NCBI RefSeq assembly: GCF_014635985.1
Contig: NZ_BMDT01000002.1
Location: forward strand, 186,001 to 250,000
DNA from: Enterococcus alcedinis
GTDB lineage: Bacteria; Bacillota; Bacilli; Lactobacillales; Enterococcaceae
Direction of reading: 5' to 3'
Length of the DNA: 64,000 bases
In this document: positions 17,205-29,146 of the stretch, one piece after another
Numbering within the stretch: the first letter of the stretch is position 1
Layout of the letters: every line of letters begins with the position of its first letter
Notes under the pieces: model-generated
Database searches by the model: none
What the model saw: the letters and a program-made list of their open reading frames with translations, nothing else
Told to the model about the DNA's origin: nothing
Made by a program: the position numbers and the translations under genes

Positions 17205-18110
17205 CTAGAATAATGCGTTGTCTGGTTCGAGTTTACGGACGATCATATTTGAAATTAAAATTAAAATCATTCCGACTATGGATTGAAATAACGTCGTTGC
17301 TGCCGTAAAACCAAAGTTTGAACTTGTAAAAATCGAATCCAAGACGTAGGAATCAATTACTTGCGTTGTATCATATAACATACTTGAGTTACGTGTGACT
17401 TGGTAAAATAACCCTGTGTCCGAACGCATTACGCCACCGACACTTAATAACAATTGAATCGTAATCATGGGTACAAGGGACGGTAAGGTAATGTGCAAAA
17501 TTTGTTTCCATTTATTTGCCCCGTCAATTTCAGCAGACTCGTAAAGGCTACTATCAATTCCAGCGAGAACCGACATGTATAAAATCGAACCATAACCGAC
17601 ACCGTTCCAAATCTTGACTAACGTTAGAATAAAAGGCCAAGCATTTGGCTCCATATACCATCTAGTTGTCAGATTAAACACTTCATTAATCATGCCGTTG
17701 TTTGAGTTTAAGTACGCATAAACCACAAACTGTACGGCTGCGTAAGAAATAAATGTTGGGATAATCATAATCGTTTGTAACGATTTGGAGAATCTTTTAA
17801 ATACCAGTTGATCGAGTGCAATGGCTAAGGCAATACTCAGTACCATTCCAACAACCGTAAAGACAACATAATAGAATAAGGTGTTTTTCAACATATTCGT
17901 AAATAAAGCTTTGGATGAGATAAGAAACTTGAAGTTTTCTAATCCGACCCACGGGCTATTCCACATCCCAAGAGTGTAATCATACTTTTTAAAAGCTAGA
18001 ATCACTCCTGCCATCGGAACATAACTAAAGAAAAACAAAATTAATACGGCTGGAAGAGCCATCAGTAAATACGGACGATTCTTCCATAGATTTGCGAATG
18101 TTTTAGACAT
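17205..18110 (-). CDS. ABC oligosaccharide permease, LplB type
   Basis: The 301-residue inner permease starts WKNRPYLLMALPAVLILFFF and VPMAGVILAFKKYD, typical of LplB. Its EAA loop is SAEIDGANKWKQILHITLPS. Six helices are predicted. It is the first transport gene after the beta-galactosidase gene and its start follows GGAGAGGTTAAAAA. Together with YtcP and the lipoprotein it forms a CUT1-type carbohydrate importer. Confidence 0.92.
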   Translation of the reverse strand: MSKTFANLWKNRPYLLMALPAVLILFFFSYVPMAGVILAFKKYDYTLGMWNSPWVGLENFKFLISSKALFTNMLKNTLFYYVVFTVVGMVLSIALAIALDQLVFKRFSKSLQTIMIIPTFISYAAVQFVVYAYLNSNNGMINEVFNLTTRWYMEPNAWPFILTLVKIWNGVGYGSILYMSVLAGIDSSLYESAEIDGANKWKQILHITLPSLVPMITIQLLLSVGGVMRSDTGLFYQVTRNSSMLYDTTQVIDSYVLDSIFTSSNFGFTAATTLFQSIVGMILILISNMIVRKLEPDNALF

Positions 18111-18174
18111 TTTTTAACCTCTCCTTTGTTTCTTTGTTCAACGCTCGATTGTCTGTTTTCGACTTTTTCAAAGA

Positions 18175-21501
<3,327 letters not shown>

Positions 21502-22344
21502 ATGAGAGAAGTCTGGAAACACTTTAACCTTTCGCCAGATAATATCGTGCTATCTGAATGTGGGATTCAACAGTTTTTACCCGGTCAAGGTTATAGTTAT
21601 GTCGTGACAGAAAATTTCGTCTTGCATTATATCGAGTCTGGGCGAGGCTTCATCACCATTAATAACAAAACCTACTACTCGGATGATTTTAACGGTTATA
21701 TTTTGAGAAGAGGCCAAACCGTGACATATAGCGGCGACAAAATTAATCCTTGGAAAACCTATTGGGTCGGGATTACAGGAACCCATTTCAAAGAGTTCCT
21801 CAAAAAATTACAATTAAATTCGATCGATACCCTTTCTTTTAAAAATGATAGTGAGGTCATCCAAATCATTCAAGATATTTGTAAAGAAGCCCGTTCTGAA
21901 GCGGAAGTTTCTATTTTTAAATACAAATATAAAACGTATCAATTACTTCTCGCGCTTGAATCAGAATTCAAACAAGAAGATTTTCTTGATTTTGACTATG
22001 AAAAAGATATGACGGTACAAATTTATGACTATATTTGTAAAAACTATTCGAATCAGCTAACCATCAAAGATCTTTCTCAAAAATTTTCGATGAGCCGTAA
22101 TAGCTTATTCGCTAGTTTTAAAGAAAAATACCAAATCACGCCGAAGCAGTTTATTCTAGAACTTCAAATGAGTAAAGCTTGTCAATTATTGAAGGAAACG
22201 ACTTTGCCGATTGGTAACATTTCTGATTTAGTTGGTTTTCAAGACTATTTTGTCTTTTTCAAAGCATTTAAGAAAATGATGGATTTAAGTCCCAGTGACT
22301 ATCGAAAGTCAGACATCAGTAAAGAAATCCACGAAAAAAAATAA
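21502..22344 (+). CDS. AraC-family transcriptional regulator of the glycan operon
   Basis: The 280-residue protein combines an N-terminal AraC-type cupin ligand domain (HYIESGRGFITINNKTY, then WKTYWVGITG) with a C-terminal double helix-turn-helix. The first helix-turn-helix is DLSQKFSMSRNSLFASFKE, and the second contains GFQDYFVFFKAFKK and ends in SPSDYRKS. This is the MsmR/RafR-like layout of carbohydrate activators. The ATG at 21502 follows AGGAGGTGCGACAC. An upstream in-frame ATG lacks such a site. Divergent transcription from lacZ makes it the likely activator of that operon. Confidence 0.9.
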   Translation: MREVWKHFNLSPDNIVLSECGIQQFLPGQGYSYVVTENFVLHYIESGRGFITINNKTYYSDDFNGYILRRGQTVTYSGDKINPWKTYWVGITGTHFKEFLKKLQLNSIDTLSFKNDSEVIQIIQDICKEARSEAEVSIFKYKYKTYQLLLALESEFKQEDFLDFDYEKDMTVQIYDYICKNYSNQLTIKDLSQKFSMSRNSLFASFKEKYQITPKQFILELQMSKACQLLKETTLPIGNISDLVGFQDYFVFFKAFKKMMDLSPSDYRKSDISKEIHEKK

Positions 22345-22428
22345 ACCCCTGCACCGGTAGTGATACTTAACGAGAACAAAAAGATAAGGTATACTAGGAG
22401 TGACCAGTAGATAAAGTAGGTGAAATAC

Positions 22429-22581
22429 ATGGGTAAATATCAACTCGATTCAAGAGGTAAAGCAGCAGTCACAAAATTCCACGAAAAAAACGTGCCGGAA
22501 AAAAACGATAAAAATGCACGAATTAAAGCATTACGTGAGAAGCATTTGAAAACTGTCGCGAAAAAAGAAGAGAATAAATAA
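22429..22581 (+). CDS. Small basic protein, 50 residues
   Basis: A short gene starts at ATG 22429 after AGTAGGTGAAATAC and ends TAA at 22581. It encodes MGKYQLDSRGKAAVTKFHEK, followed by a Lys/Glu-rich helical tail ending in KKEENK. The composition is highly charged, with no cysteine or hydrophobic segment. It has its own terminator. Small proteins of this appearance recur in lactic acid bacteria, but I know of no assigned function. Confidence 0.7.
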   Translation: MGKYQLDSRGKAAVTKFHEKNVPEKNDKNARIKALREKHLKTVAKKEENK

Positions 22582-22586
22582 GAAAA

Positions 22587-22650
22587 AAAGGATGTACGCC
22601 ATGATCCCAACTCTGTCTAAGAAGTTGGTTCATTGAGTACATCCTTTATT
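22587..22650. terminator. Terminator between small gene and hrtR
   Basis: AAAGGATGTAC (22587-22597) pairs with GTACATCCTTT (22637-22647), with an inner CCAACT...AGTTGG hairpin. It lies between convergent genes. Confidence 0.7.
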
Positions 22651-22659
22651 TCTTTCGTT

Positions 22660-23256
22660 CTATCTGACACCATTCAAAATCCAACGTGTCCGCAAACGAA
22701 AATCATTGATTAGTTCTTCTGTTGTCCAGTTATTCACCATAAAATCAGTGATGGCATCCATGACGAGTGCCATAATGAAGTATAAAAAGCTAATGGCTTC
22801 TTCGGAATCATTGATGTTAAATTGATTTTGAGCAAGTAGCTCTTTCCATTGGATAACCATCGGTGAGTCTTTTGCTAGCGGTTCTCGCTTGGCATTCGAC
22901 AAGAGATTGGTTTGTGTGCATAATTTCAGCTTTTTCCAATGATCATCGTTGGTATCTAGCTCGCTACACCACTCGAGGTAGCGTTCGATACCTGAGAAGA
23001 AATCACTTTGATCTTTGTAAATAAAAGTCAGGATATCGCCATGAATTTCTTTGGCACATTCTTTGACGGTATAAAGATAGGCATCTTCCAAATCAACAAA
23101 ATATTTGTAAAAAGCACCCCGAGAAATCGCTGCTTCTTCGACAATTTGAGCGACTTTGACTTGGCTAATCGGTTGGTCGTAAAAGATGTCTAGTAATACG
23201 CTATCCATTTTTTTTCGTTTCTCAGATTTCAGGTGAAAGAATGTTTCACTTGGCAT
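22660..23256 (-). CDS. hrtR: TetR-family heme-responsive repressor, HrtR-like
   Basis: The 198-residue TetR protein begins MPSETFFHLKSEKRKKMDSV, close to what I recall of lactococcal HrtR. Its helix-turn-helix contains ISRGAFYKYFVDLEDAYLYT. HrtR represses the heme exporter genes until heme binds. One of its two reported heme-ligand histidines (His72) coincides with His72 here, in KEIHGD. The second (His149) has no obvious counterpart, as residue 149 is Asn. It is downstream of the HrtA/HrtB-like genes on the same strand, and two palindromic operators sit at that operon's promoter. Confidence 0.8.
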   Translation of the reverse strand: MPSETFFHLKSEKRKKMDSVLLDIFYDQPISQVKVAQIVEEAAISRGAFYKYFVDLEDAYLYTVKECAKEIHGDILTFIYKDQSDFFSGIERYLEWCSELDTNDDHWKKLKLCTQTNLLSNAKREPLAKDSPMVIQWKELLAQNQFNINDSEEAISFLYFIMALVMDAITDFMVNNWTTEELINDFRLRTRWILNGVR

Positions 23257-23337
23257 GTACTTCTCCTCCTCTTCTACGAATCCTCGCTACCCCTTATCTT
23301 ATAACGTTTTCGCCTGTTTTTCCAGTCTATTCATTAC

Positions 23338-24018
23338 TCAAAAGTCTGTTTCTTCAATTAATTGACCATCTTCCATCCGATAGACGCGATCGCTCCATTG
23401 AATCATTCGAGCATCGTGGGTAACCATGACGGTCGCTTTTTTCTTTTCGTGCGCTTCTTTAACTAACAGTTTTACGACTTCATAGGCATGATCCGTGTCT
23501 AAGCTAGCAGTTGGCTCATCGGCTAAAATCAAGCTCGGGTTGTTAAATAATGCGCGTGCAATCGCCACTCGTTGACGTTCCCCACCGGATAAATCTCTTG
23601 GATATTTGTCTTGTAAATCGAGAATATCTAATGAAGCCAACAGCGCTTCGATTCGTTCTTTTTCCTTTTTTTGTTTAGAAACTTTATCGACTAAATAAAA
23701 TTGTTCTTTGACTTTTAAAAAGGGAATGAGATTCGAACTTTGCAAAATAAAGCCGATATCTTTGAAGCGTAATTTGGCACGTTGTTTTTCATTTAAACTG
23801 GTAAAGTCTGTTTCATTAATCAAAATTTCGCCTGAAGTTGGATTTTGCAATCCACCGGCAATCGTTAAAAAGGTACTTTTCCCGGAACCTGATGGTCCGA
23901 TAATACTAATGAACTCGCCTTCTTTCACTCGAAAATCGAGTCCTTTTAATGCGGTTATTTTAGTCTTATCTTTCCCAAATGTTTTCACAATTTGATTCAT
24001 TACGAGTATGTCTTTCAT
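23338..24018 (-). CDS. hrtA: HrtA-like ABC ATPase (heme efflux)
   Basis: The 226-residue ATPase is of the MacB/LolD type. It has Walker A GPSGSGKST, Q-loop region DIGFILQSSNLIPFLKVKEQ, signature LSGGERQRVAIARA, Walker B LILADEPTASLD and the H-loop VTHDARM. The QSSNLIPFLKV segment is close to the QSSHLVPYLKV of staphylococcal HrtA as I recall it. With the permease encoded immediately upstream (3 bp apart) it would form a heme or porphyrin efflux pump. General MacB-like peptide or antibiotic efflux is the alternative. Confidence 0.85.
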   Translation of the reverse strand: MKDILVMNQIVKTFGKDKTKITALKGLDFRVKEGEFISIIGPSGSGKSTFLTIAGGLQNPTSGEILINETDFTSLNEKQRAKLRFKDIGFILQSSNLIPFLKVKEQFYLVDKVSKQKKEKERIEALLASLDILDLQDKYPRDLSGGERQRVAIARALFNNPSLILADEPTASLDTDHAYEVVKLLVKEAHEKKKATVMVTHDARMIQWSDRVYRMEDGQLIEETDF

Positions 24019-24021
24019 TTT

Positions 24022-25098
24022 TTAGCCCCCTATCGCTGAAATTGGATCTACTTTTGTAACGGTACGAATCGAAAATAGTCCGCCTAAAACCGCAACAATG
24101 ATTAAGATGCCGCTATATAGCAACCATTGTGTCAAATCAAAAGCAAACGGCATCGCACTTGGTAAAATCAAACTCGTGCCATACGCTGCGACAAAAGAGA
24201 TGCTGACACCTATTAGTCCGACGATAAATGACTGAGCGATGATTGATTTGGCGATGAATGCCGTGCTAATCCCTTGAGCTTTCATTACACCAAAAATAGC
24301 CGTTTTTTGTAACGTAATCACATACATAAAGATGCCGACAATCGCAGTTGCGATCACAAATAAGAAATAAATCATTGAGTTTAAAGTTAAGTTTTGAGCC
24401 GAAAAACCAGGTAAATTCTCAATAAAGTCGTCCGTTGTTAATGTCGTCAATTGGGTACCTGTTTCGTTATTGACGGTCGCGTTACTTTCTTTAGCAACCA
24501 CAATATTAATTGGTTTTTCTTTTTCAGAAGCAAACGGTTGGTCATTGTATTTTAGTTTTGTCCACGTATCAAGCGACGTATAAATGACTGGGGTCACCGT
24601 ATAATACGTCTCAGGGAAAATACCGACAATCGTTAATTCTTCATCAGAACGACCAATCTTAATCGCATCGCCTATTGCAAAACCTTCCTCTGCTAAATTC
24701 TCAGAAATAATCACTTCATTTTCTTTGGCAAATCGTTTACCTTCTAGCATTTCAGGAAGTAAGAAAGCCTCTGGGTCGGTCCCAAAAACAGATGCATTGA
24801 TTTTTTCGTCTTGACCGATGACAACACTACTGTAAAGTCCGATGCCAGCTTTTTCAGTCGCATCAACTCGTTCGATATCACCTCTGGTTAACTGGGATGC
24901 CGCAAAGGTTTCATTGGCATCTTCGGATAAGACAATCGTTTGCGCGTCCCAATCGACGATGACTTGCTTAAATTCCCAATTCAATCCTAGTGCTAATCCC
25001 GACAGGATAAAGACCACGTAAGCGATTAAAAACATGATGCCTACGATTAATCCGTATCTTAATTTTGAATACCGCATTTCTTTTAATGCTAAAAACAT
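24022..25098 (-). CDS. hrtB: HrtB-like FtsX-domain permease (heme efflux)
   Basis: The 358-residue permease has an N-terminal helix (residues 17-38), an extracellular domain of about 190 residues, and three C-terminal helices of the FtsX/MacB domain (FLFVIATAIVGIFMYVITLQ and following). It starts MFLALKEMRYSKLRYGLIVG, similar in plan to HrtB. It is the first gene of the operon with hrtA and the TetR gene. Heme efflux is inferred from the three-gene constellation rather than from transport residues. The start follows AGGGGGCTAGTAGT. Confidence 0.83.
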   Translation of the reverse strand: MFLALKEMRYSKLRYGLIVGIMFLIAYVVFILSGLALGLNWEFKQVIVDWDAQTIVLSEDANETFAASQLTRGDIERVDATEKAGIGLYSSVVIGQDEKINASVFGTDPEAFLLPEMLEGKRFAKENEVIISENLAEEGFAIGDAIKIGRSDEELTIVGIFPETYYTVTPVIYTSLDTWTKLKYNDQPFASEKEKPINIVVAKESNATVNNETGTQLTTLTTDDFIENLPGFSAQNLTLNSMIYFLFVIATAIVGIFMYVITLQKTAIFGVMKAQGISTAFIAKSIIAQSFIVGLIGVSISFVAAYGTSLILPSAMPFAFDLTQWLLYSGILIIVAVLGGLFSIRTVTKVDPISAIGG

Positions 25099-25123
25099 AC
25101 TACTAGCCCCCTATTTCTATCTG

Positions 25124-25176
25124 GTGACGAAATGTCACTTTTGAATCATAACATAAAAAGTGACGATTTGTCACTT
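25124..25176 (-). promoter_or_regulatory. hrtB promoter with two palindromic TetR operators
   Basis: Two near-identical palindromes flank the core promoter: GTGACGAAATGTCAC (25124-25138) and AAGTGACGATTTGTCACTT (25158-25176). On the reverse strand GTGACA acts as a -35, 18 bp from TATGAT. The upstream operator overlaps the -35 and the other the start-site region. Arms of TGAC/GTCA resemble HrtR/FhtR-type boxes, which fits repression by the TetR protein of the same operon. Confidence 0.8.
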
Positions 25177-25334
25177 ACGAAAGATTATTTTAAAAACATC
25201 TGAATATTTGTCGCTTTAAAAGCTATAGAAATACTTCACTATTTTTACCTATTGGCTTAAAAAATAATGCGCTTTCTTTCACATTCTAGTGTATACTAGA
25301 GCAGTCATAGTAAATAATAAAGGAGAGAATTTTT

Positions 25335-26591
25335 ATGGAACACACTCTAGTAACAAGCAAAAAACTAAAAAATAGATGGTTAATTGCGCTCTCTGGAGTT
25401 TTATTGCACTTATCTATTGGTTCTGCTTATGCATGGAGTATTTACACCAACCCAATTAAACAAGCGAGTAGTTGGTCAGAGGGGCAAATTTCTTTTGCCT
25501 TTAGTTTGGCGATTTTTTGTTTAGGTTTTTCAGCAGCCTTTATGGGGCATTTGACCGACAAATATGGGCCACGCATGACCGGAACGATTGCATCGGTTTT
25601 CTTTGGTGCAGGAATTGCCTTGACTGGATTGGCGATTAGTATTCAATCTTTACCCATGCTTTATTTGAGTTATGGTTTAATTGGCGGTATCGGTTTAGGT
25701 ACCGGTTATGTCACACCCGTTTCAACCATGATGGCTTGGTTTCCAGACCGTCCAGGTTTAGCTACAGGAATGGCGATTATGGGATTTGGATTTGCGACAT
25801 TAATCACAACGCCAATTGCTGAAATGTTAATGGCAAACATTGGTCTAACCAACACTTTCTATGTACTAGGTATTAGTTATTTTGTAATTATGTTCTTATC
25901 TTCGCAATATTTAGCAAAACCGCCTGTTGGTTGGGTTCCTGAAGGATTTAAAGAAGATAAACCAAAAAAAGAAGAAAAAGTAACGACAACAGGACCTACG
26001 CTAACAGCTAATGAAGCCATTAAAACAAAACGCTTCTGGATGCTATGGGTCATGTTATTCATCAACATCACTTGTGGAATCGCTTTAATTTCTGCGGCTG
26101 CACCATTAGCTCAAAAATCGACCGGCATGACCGCAGGACTGGCAGCTACAATGGTCGCAATTATGGGCTTATTCAATGGTGGTGGACGTTTTGCTTGGGC
26201 AACAATTTCGGATTATATTGGTCGTCCAAATGTCTTCACCCTTTATTTTGTCATTGATGTAATCGCATTAATCGCCCTTTACTTCACACGTTCACCGATT
26301 GCATTTATGATTTTAATTTGTATCGTGATGACTTGTTATGGCGGCGGATTCTCAGCTGTCCCTACCTATATTAGTGATATTTTTGGCAACAAATCAGTTG
26401 CCGCTTTGCACGGTTATATTTTGACCGCTTGGGCATTAGCTGGTATGGCTGGTCCAATTTTACTGTCATGGATTACGGATATATCAGGTTCTTATGCAAC
26501 AGCGATGCTTGTCTTTGCAGGCATGTCAGCCGTGGCACTTGTATTATCACTCCTAATTCGTCGTGATATCGCAAAATATGCCGTTAAATAA
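25335..26591 (+). CDS. OFA-family MFS transporter
   Basis: The 418-residue protein has 12 predicted membrane helices and the oxalate/formate-antiporter (OFA) signature at the N-terminus: RWLIALSGVLLHLSIGSAYA, then WSIYTNPI. The MFS loop GHLTDKYGPR is present between helices 2 and 3. OFA proteins exchange small carboxylates, but Firmicute members are mostly uncharacterised, so oxalate specificity should not be assumed. The gene is monocistronic between the hrt promoter region and a strong terminator. Confidence 0.88.
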   Translation: MEHTLVTSKKLKNRWLIALSGVLLHLSIGSAYAWSIYTNPIKQASSWSEGQISFAFSLAIFCLGFSAAFMGHLTDKYGPRMTGTIASVFFGAGIALTGLAISIQSLPMLYLSYGLIGGIGLGTGYVTPVSTMMAWFPDRPGLATGMAIMGFGFATLITTPIAEMLMANIGLTNTFYVLGISYFVIMFLSSQYLAKPPVGWVPEGFKEDKPKKEEKVTTTGPTLTANEAIKTKRFWMLWVMLFINITCGIALISAAAPLAQKSTGMTAGLAATMVAIMGLFNGGGRFAWATISDYIGRPNVFTLYFVIDVIALIALYFTRSPIAFMILICIVMTCYGGGFSAVPTYISDIFGNKSVAALHGYILTAWALAGMAGPILLSWITDISGSYATAMLVFAGMSAVALVLSLLIRRDIAKYAVK

Positions 26592-26602
26592 CTTTCATTA
26601 AC

Positions 26603-26650
26603 AAAAACCACCACAAAAGCTTCTTCCCGATGCTTTTGTGGTGGTTTTTT
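26603..26650. terminator. Strong terminator behind the OFA transporter
   Basis: AACCACCACAAAAGC pairs perfectly with GCTTTTGTGGTGGTT, followed by a T-run. A-runs on the other side make it bidirectional for the convergent GST gene. Confidence 0.92.
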
Positions 26651-26653
26651 TGA

Positions 26654-27436
26654 TTAAATTTCTTTGTACTCAAGTGCGAGCGCTCGTTGAATAGCCGGTC
26701 TTTTTCCGATTTTCTCTGCCCATTTGATTAGATGCGGATACTCTTGTACTTGTAAAAATTCACCGGCATCGCCATACATTTCACCTTGGACTAAGCGACC
26801 GTACCACGGCCAAATCAACATATCAGCAATCGTATAGGTCTCTCCTAGCATATATTCTTTATCGGCTAAATGTTGATCCAATACATCCAATTGACGTTTG
26901 GTTTCCATTGCATAACGATTAATTGGGTATTCTTGTGCAAAAGGGGCGTAATGATAAAAATGCCCAAAACCGCCACCAACCAAGGGTGCTGCACCTGTTT
27001 GCCAAAATAACCAGTTCATCATCTCGGTTCTTTTCGCTAACGTTGTCGGGATAAATTGTTGGTATTTTTCAGCTAAATAAAGCAAAATCGAGGCAGATTC
27101 AAACACTGGTAACGGTGGATTGACGGAATAGTCGACCATCGCTGGAATTTTTGAATTCGGATTGATTTTGACAAACTCACTACCGAATTGCTCCCCTTTC
27201 ATAATATCGATTCGATACAAATCATATTCGGCAGCTGCAACATTTGCCTCTTTTAATTCTTCAAGTAAGATGGCAACTTTTTGTCCATTTGGTGTCCCAA
27301 GTGAATAGACTTGTAACGGGTGTTTTCCGATAGGTAGTTTTTGTTCAAAGCGACTACCAGCTGTTGGTTGATTCCCAAATGGATTTTTCTGTGCTGGATT
27401 TTCTTGCCAAACTTTCGGTACTTGATATTCTGACAT
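26654..27436 (-). CDS. YghU-like glutathione S-transferase
   Basis: The 260-residue protein matches the YghU/YfcG branch of bacterial GSTs. The N-terminal extension PKVWQENPAQKNPFGNQPTA is followed by a thioredoxin-like domain (YSLGTPNGQKVAILLEEL, NPNSKIPAMVD, FESASILLYLAEKY) and a helical domain with YTIADMLIWPWYG. The Thr-Pro-Asn-Gly motif is typical of this branch, which shows disulfide reductase activity. The ATG at 27436 follows GGAGGAGATCGT, and upstream in-frame starts lack such a site. GSTs are uncommon in Lactobacillales, so horizontal origin is possible. Confidence 0.88.
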   Translation of the reverse strand: MSEYQVPKVWQENPAQKNPFGNQPTAGSRFEQKLPIGKHPLQVYSLGTPNGQKVAILLEELKEANVAAAEYDLYRIDIMKGEQFGSEFVKINPNSKIPAMVDYSVNPPLPVFESASILLYLAEKYQQFIPTTLAKRTEMMNWLFWQTGAAPLVGGGFGHFYHYAPFAQEYPINRYAMETKRQLDVLDQHLADKEYMLGETYTIADMLIWPWYGRLVQGEMYGDAGEFLQVQEYPHLIKWAEKIGKRPAIQRALALEYKEI

Positions 27437-27651
27437 ACGATCTCCTCCTTGTCTTTTCAGTATAGAATGAGACGGTTTTTGTGACAAGGAAAGCCACTTG
27501 ATCATTCGGGTATGCTGGATAATGTTTCTCCTTTGTCTCTAGGCGAGGTCGCTGGTGATAATCATCCCTTACTTGATTTTCTTATCATGAAATGACAGGA
27601 CTGATGTCAACAAAAAGATACCCTTACAATTCGATTGCAAAACCTTAATAT

Positions 27652-27681
27652 TTGTCAATCTATTTCACATCATAGTATAAT
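27652..27681 (+). promoter_or_regulatory. Aquaporin gene promoter
   Basis: TTGTCA (27652-27657) and a perfect TATAAT (27676-27681) are separated by 18 bp, about 60 bp before the aquaporin start. The rest of the 303-bp gap (27437-27739) shows no gene. Confidence 0.75.
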
Positions 27682-27739
27682 AAACAATCCTCATTTTTCA
27701 TGATACTCGAGGAAATTTAAAGAGAAAAGTGGGAAGTAC

Positions 27740-28399
27740 ATGGAATTGAAAAAAGGGTTTGCCGAATTTATTGGGACGTTTGTTCTCGTTCTTTTCGGAA
27801 CAGGAACAGCAGTTGTCACAGGTGGTGAAGATGTTTTAACGATTGCGATGGCGTTTGGTTTATCGATTATTGCAATGGCTTATTCGATCGGAACAATCTC
27901 AGGGTGTCATGTGAATCCAGCAGTTACAGTCGGTATGTGGGTCAATAAACGTATCGATACAAAAACAGCGGGTATTTACATCGTCAGTCAAGTATTAGGT
28001 GCTATTGTAGCGACAGCAACACTATTATTTATTTTAAACAGTGCAGGTCTTGAAACAAGTAATCTTGGTCAAAATTCAACCGCGACTGTTGGCGTACTTG
28101 GTGCTGTCATCATTGAAATTATTTTAACTTTTGTCTTTGTGACAGTTATTATGGGTGTGACAGGTAAAAAAGGCGATGGGAAATTTGCTGGTTTAGCGAT
28201 TGGTTTTGCTTTAGTTCTCGTTCACTTATTAGGTATTAAATTGACAGGAACGTCTGTGAATCCTGCCAGAAGTTTATCCCCTGCTATTTTTGCTGGTGGC
28301 GATGCACTCAAAGATGTTTGGGTATTTATCGCAGCACCTTTAATCGGTGGCGTCCTAGCTGCTATTTTTTCAAAACAAGTCTTAGATTCAGAAGAATAA
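27740..28399 (+). CDS. Aquaporin (MIP family, AqpZ-like)
   Basis: The 219-residue protein has six helices and two half-helices with NPA boxes at residues 59-61 (GCHVNPAVTVG) and 174-176 (TSVNPARSLSP). The selectivity-filter Arg177 and His162 (VLVHLLGI) match the water-selective AqpZ pattern rather than glycerol facilitators, which have a small residue in place of the His. The position of the AqpZ filter phenylalanine appears to hold Tyr. It has a consensus promoter and its own terminator. Confidence 0.9.
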   Translation: MELKKGFAEFIGTFVLVLFGTGTAVVTGGEDVLTIAMAFGLSIIAMAYSIGTISGCHVNPAVTVGMWVNKRIDTKTAGIYIVSQVLGAIVATATLLFILNSAGLETSNLGQNSTATVGVLGAVIIEIILTFVFVTVIMGVTGKKGDGKFAGLAIGFALVLVHLLGIKLTGTSVNPARSLSPAIFAGGDALKDVWVFIAAPLIGGVLAAIFSKQVLDSEE

Positions 28400-28448
28400 A
28401 AAAATCCAAACAGTTTGCTATTACTCAGGCAAACTGTTTGGATTTTTT
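28398..28448. terminator. Bidirectional terminator
   Basis: AAATCCAAACAGTTTGC pairs perfectly with GCAAACTGTTTGGATTT around a 10-nt loop, with T-runs on both strands, between convergent genes. Confidence 0.93.
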
Positions 28449-29083
28449 TACTTTGGTCGCACGGCAATTCGTAAGACCGTTTTATTTTTTTCTGGCGCGA
28501 CTTTTCTAGGGTCACTTAAATAGATTTCTTTGTGTGTCGGACTAAGGCGCTCCAAATCATTTGCCTCACAAAAGTCCGTCATTTTTTGAAAGGTTTCCGC
28601 TTCCGTATCATATGAACCAAGGTGAAGGGCTTGAACGACGAGTCCTTCTTCGATTGTCTCAAATTCAATCACAGCAAGATGTGGATTGGGTTTGCTTTTG
28701 GCGACGCGTTCAATGGTTTCTTGTACAAAATCTGCACGCACGAAATCCGGTTGACGAATCATGAGCTTAAAGGTTAAGTGCTCTTTATCGAACTGTCCAT
28801 TGGCTTGATATTGCTGAATGCCTTGCTCATTTAAGGACCAAATGCCTTCTAAAGGATAGACGGTGTATTCGTAATAACCATTCGGCACAATGCCTTTTTT
28901 GGGCGCCATGCGAATGCCATAGGCCACCGAATACAAGGCTCCTACGACTTCGGAAAAAGCCTCACTGTTAGGATTACCCGCACCAACCAAGGTCAAAAAC
29001 TTTTGTGGTGGGATCGCTATTTGCACGGGCTGTTGCTTCGGTAAATACAGTTCTTTTTCTTTTTTACGCCATTCATACTTCAT
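28448..29083 (-). CDS. GyrI-like domain protein
   Basis: The 211-residue protein belongs to the GyrI-like small-molecule-binding group, with MKYEWRKKEKELYLPKQQP at the N-terminus, VGAGNPNSEAFSEVVGALYS, and EGLVVQALHLGSYDTEAETF in the second half. Such proteins bind small hydrophobic ligands or act as ligand-sensing domains; this one has no DNA-binding domain. The function is not known. The start follows AAAGGAGAAAAAAGCA. Confidence 0.82.
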   Translation of the reverse strand: MKYEWRKKEKELYLPKQQPVQIAIPPQKFLTLVGAGNPNSEAFSEVVGALYSVAYGIRMAPKKGIVPNGYYEYTVYPLEGIWSLNEQGIQQYQANGQFDKEHLTFKLMIRQPDFVRADFVQETIERVAKSKPNPHLAVIEFETIEEGLVVQALHLGSYDTEAETFQKMTDFCEANDLERLSPTHKEIYLSDPRKVAPEKNKTVLRIAVRPK

Positions 29084-29146
29084 TGCTTTTTTCTCCTTTA
29101 CGCACGTTATGTTATACTTATTTTAACAATCAAAAGGAGGTCTGTC

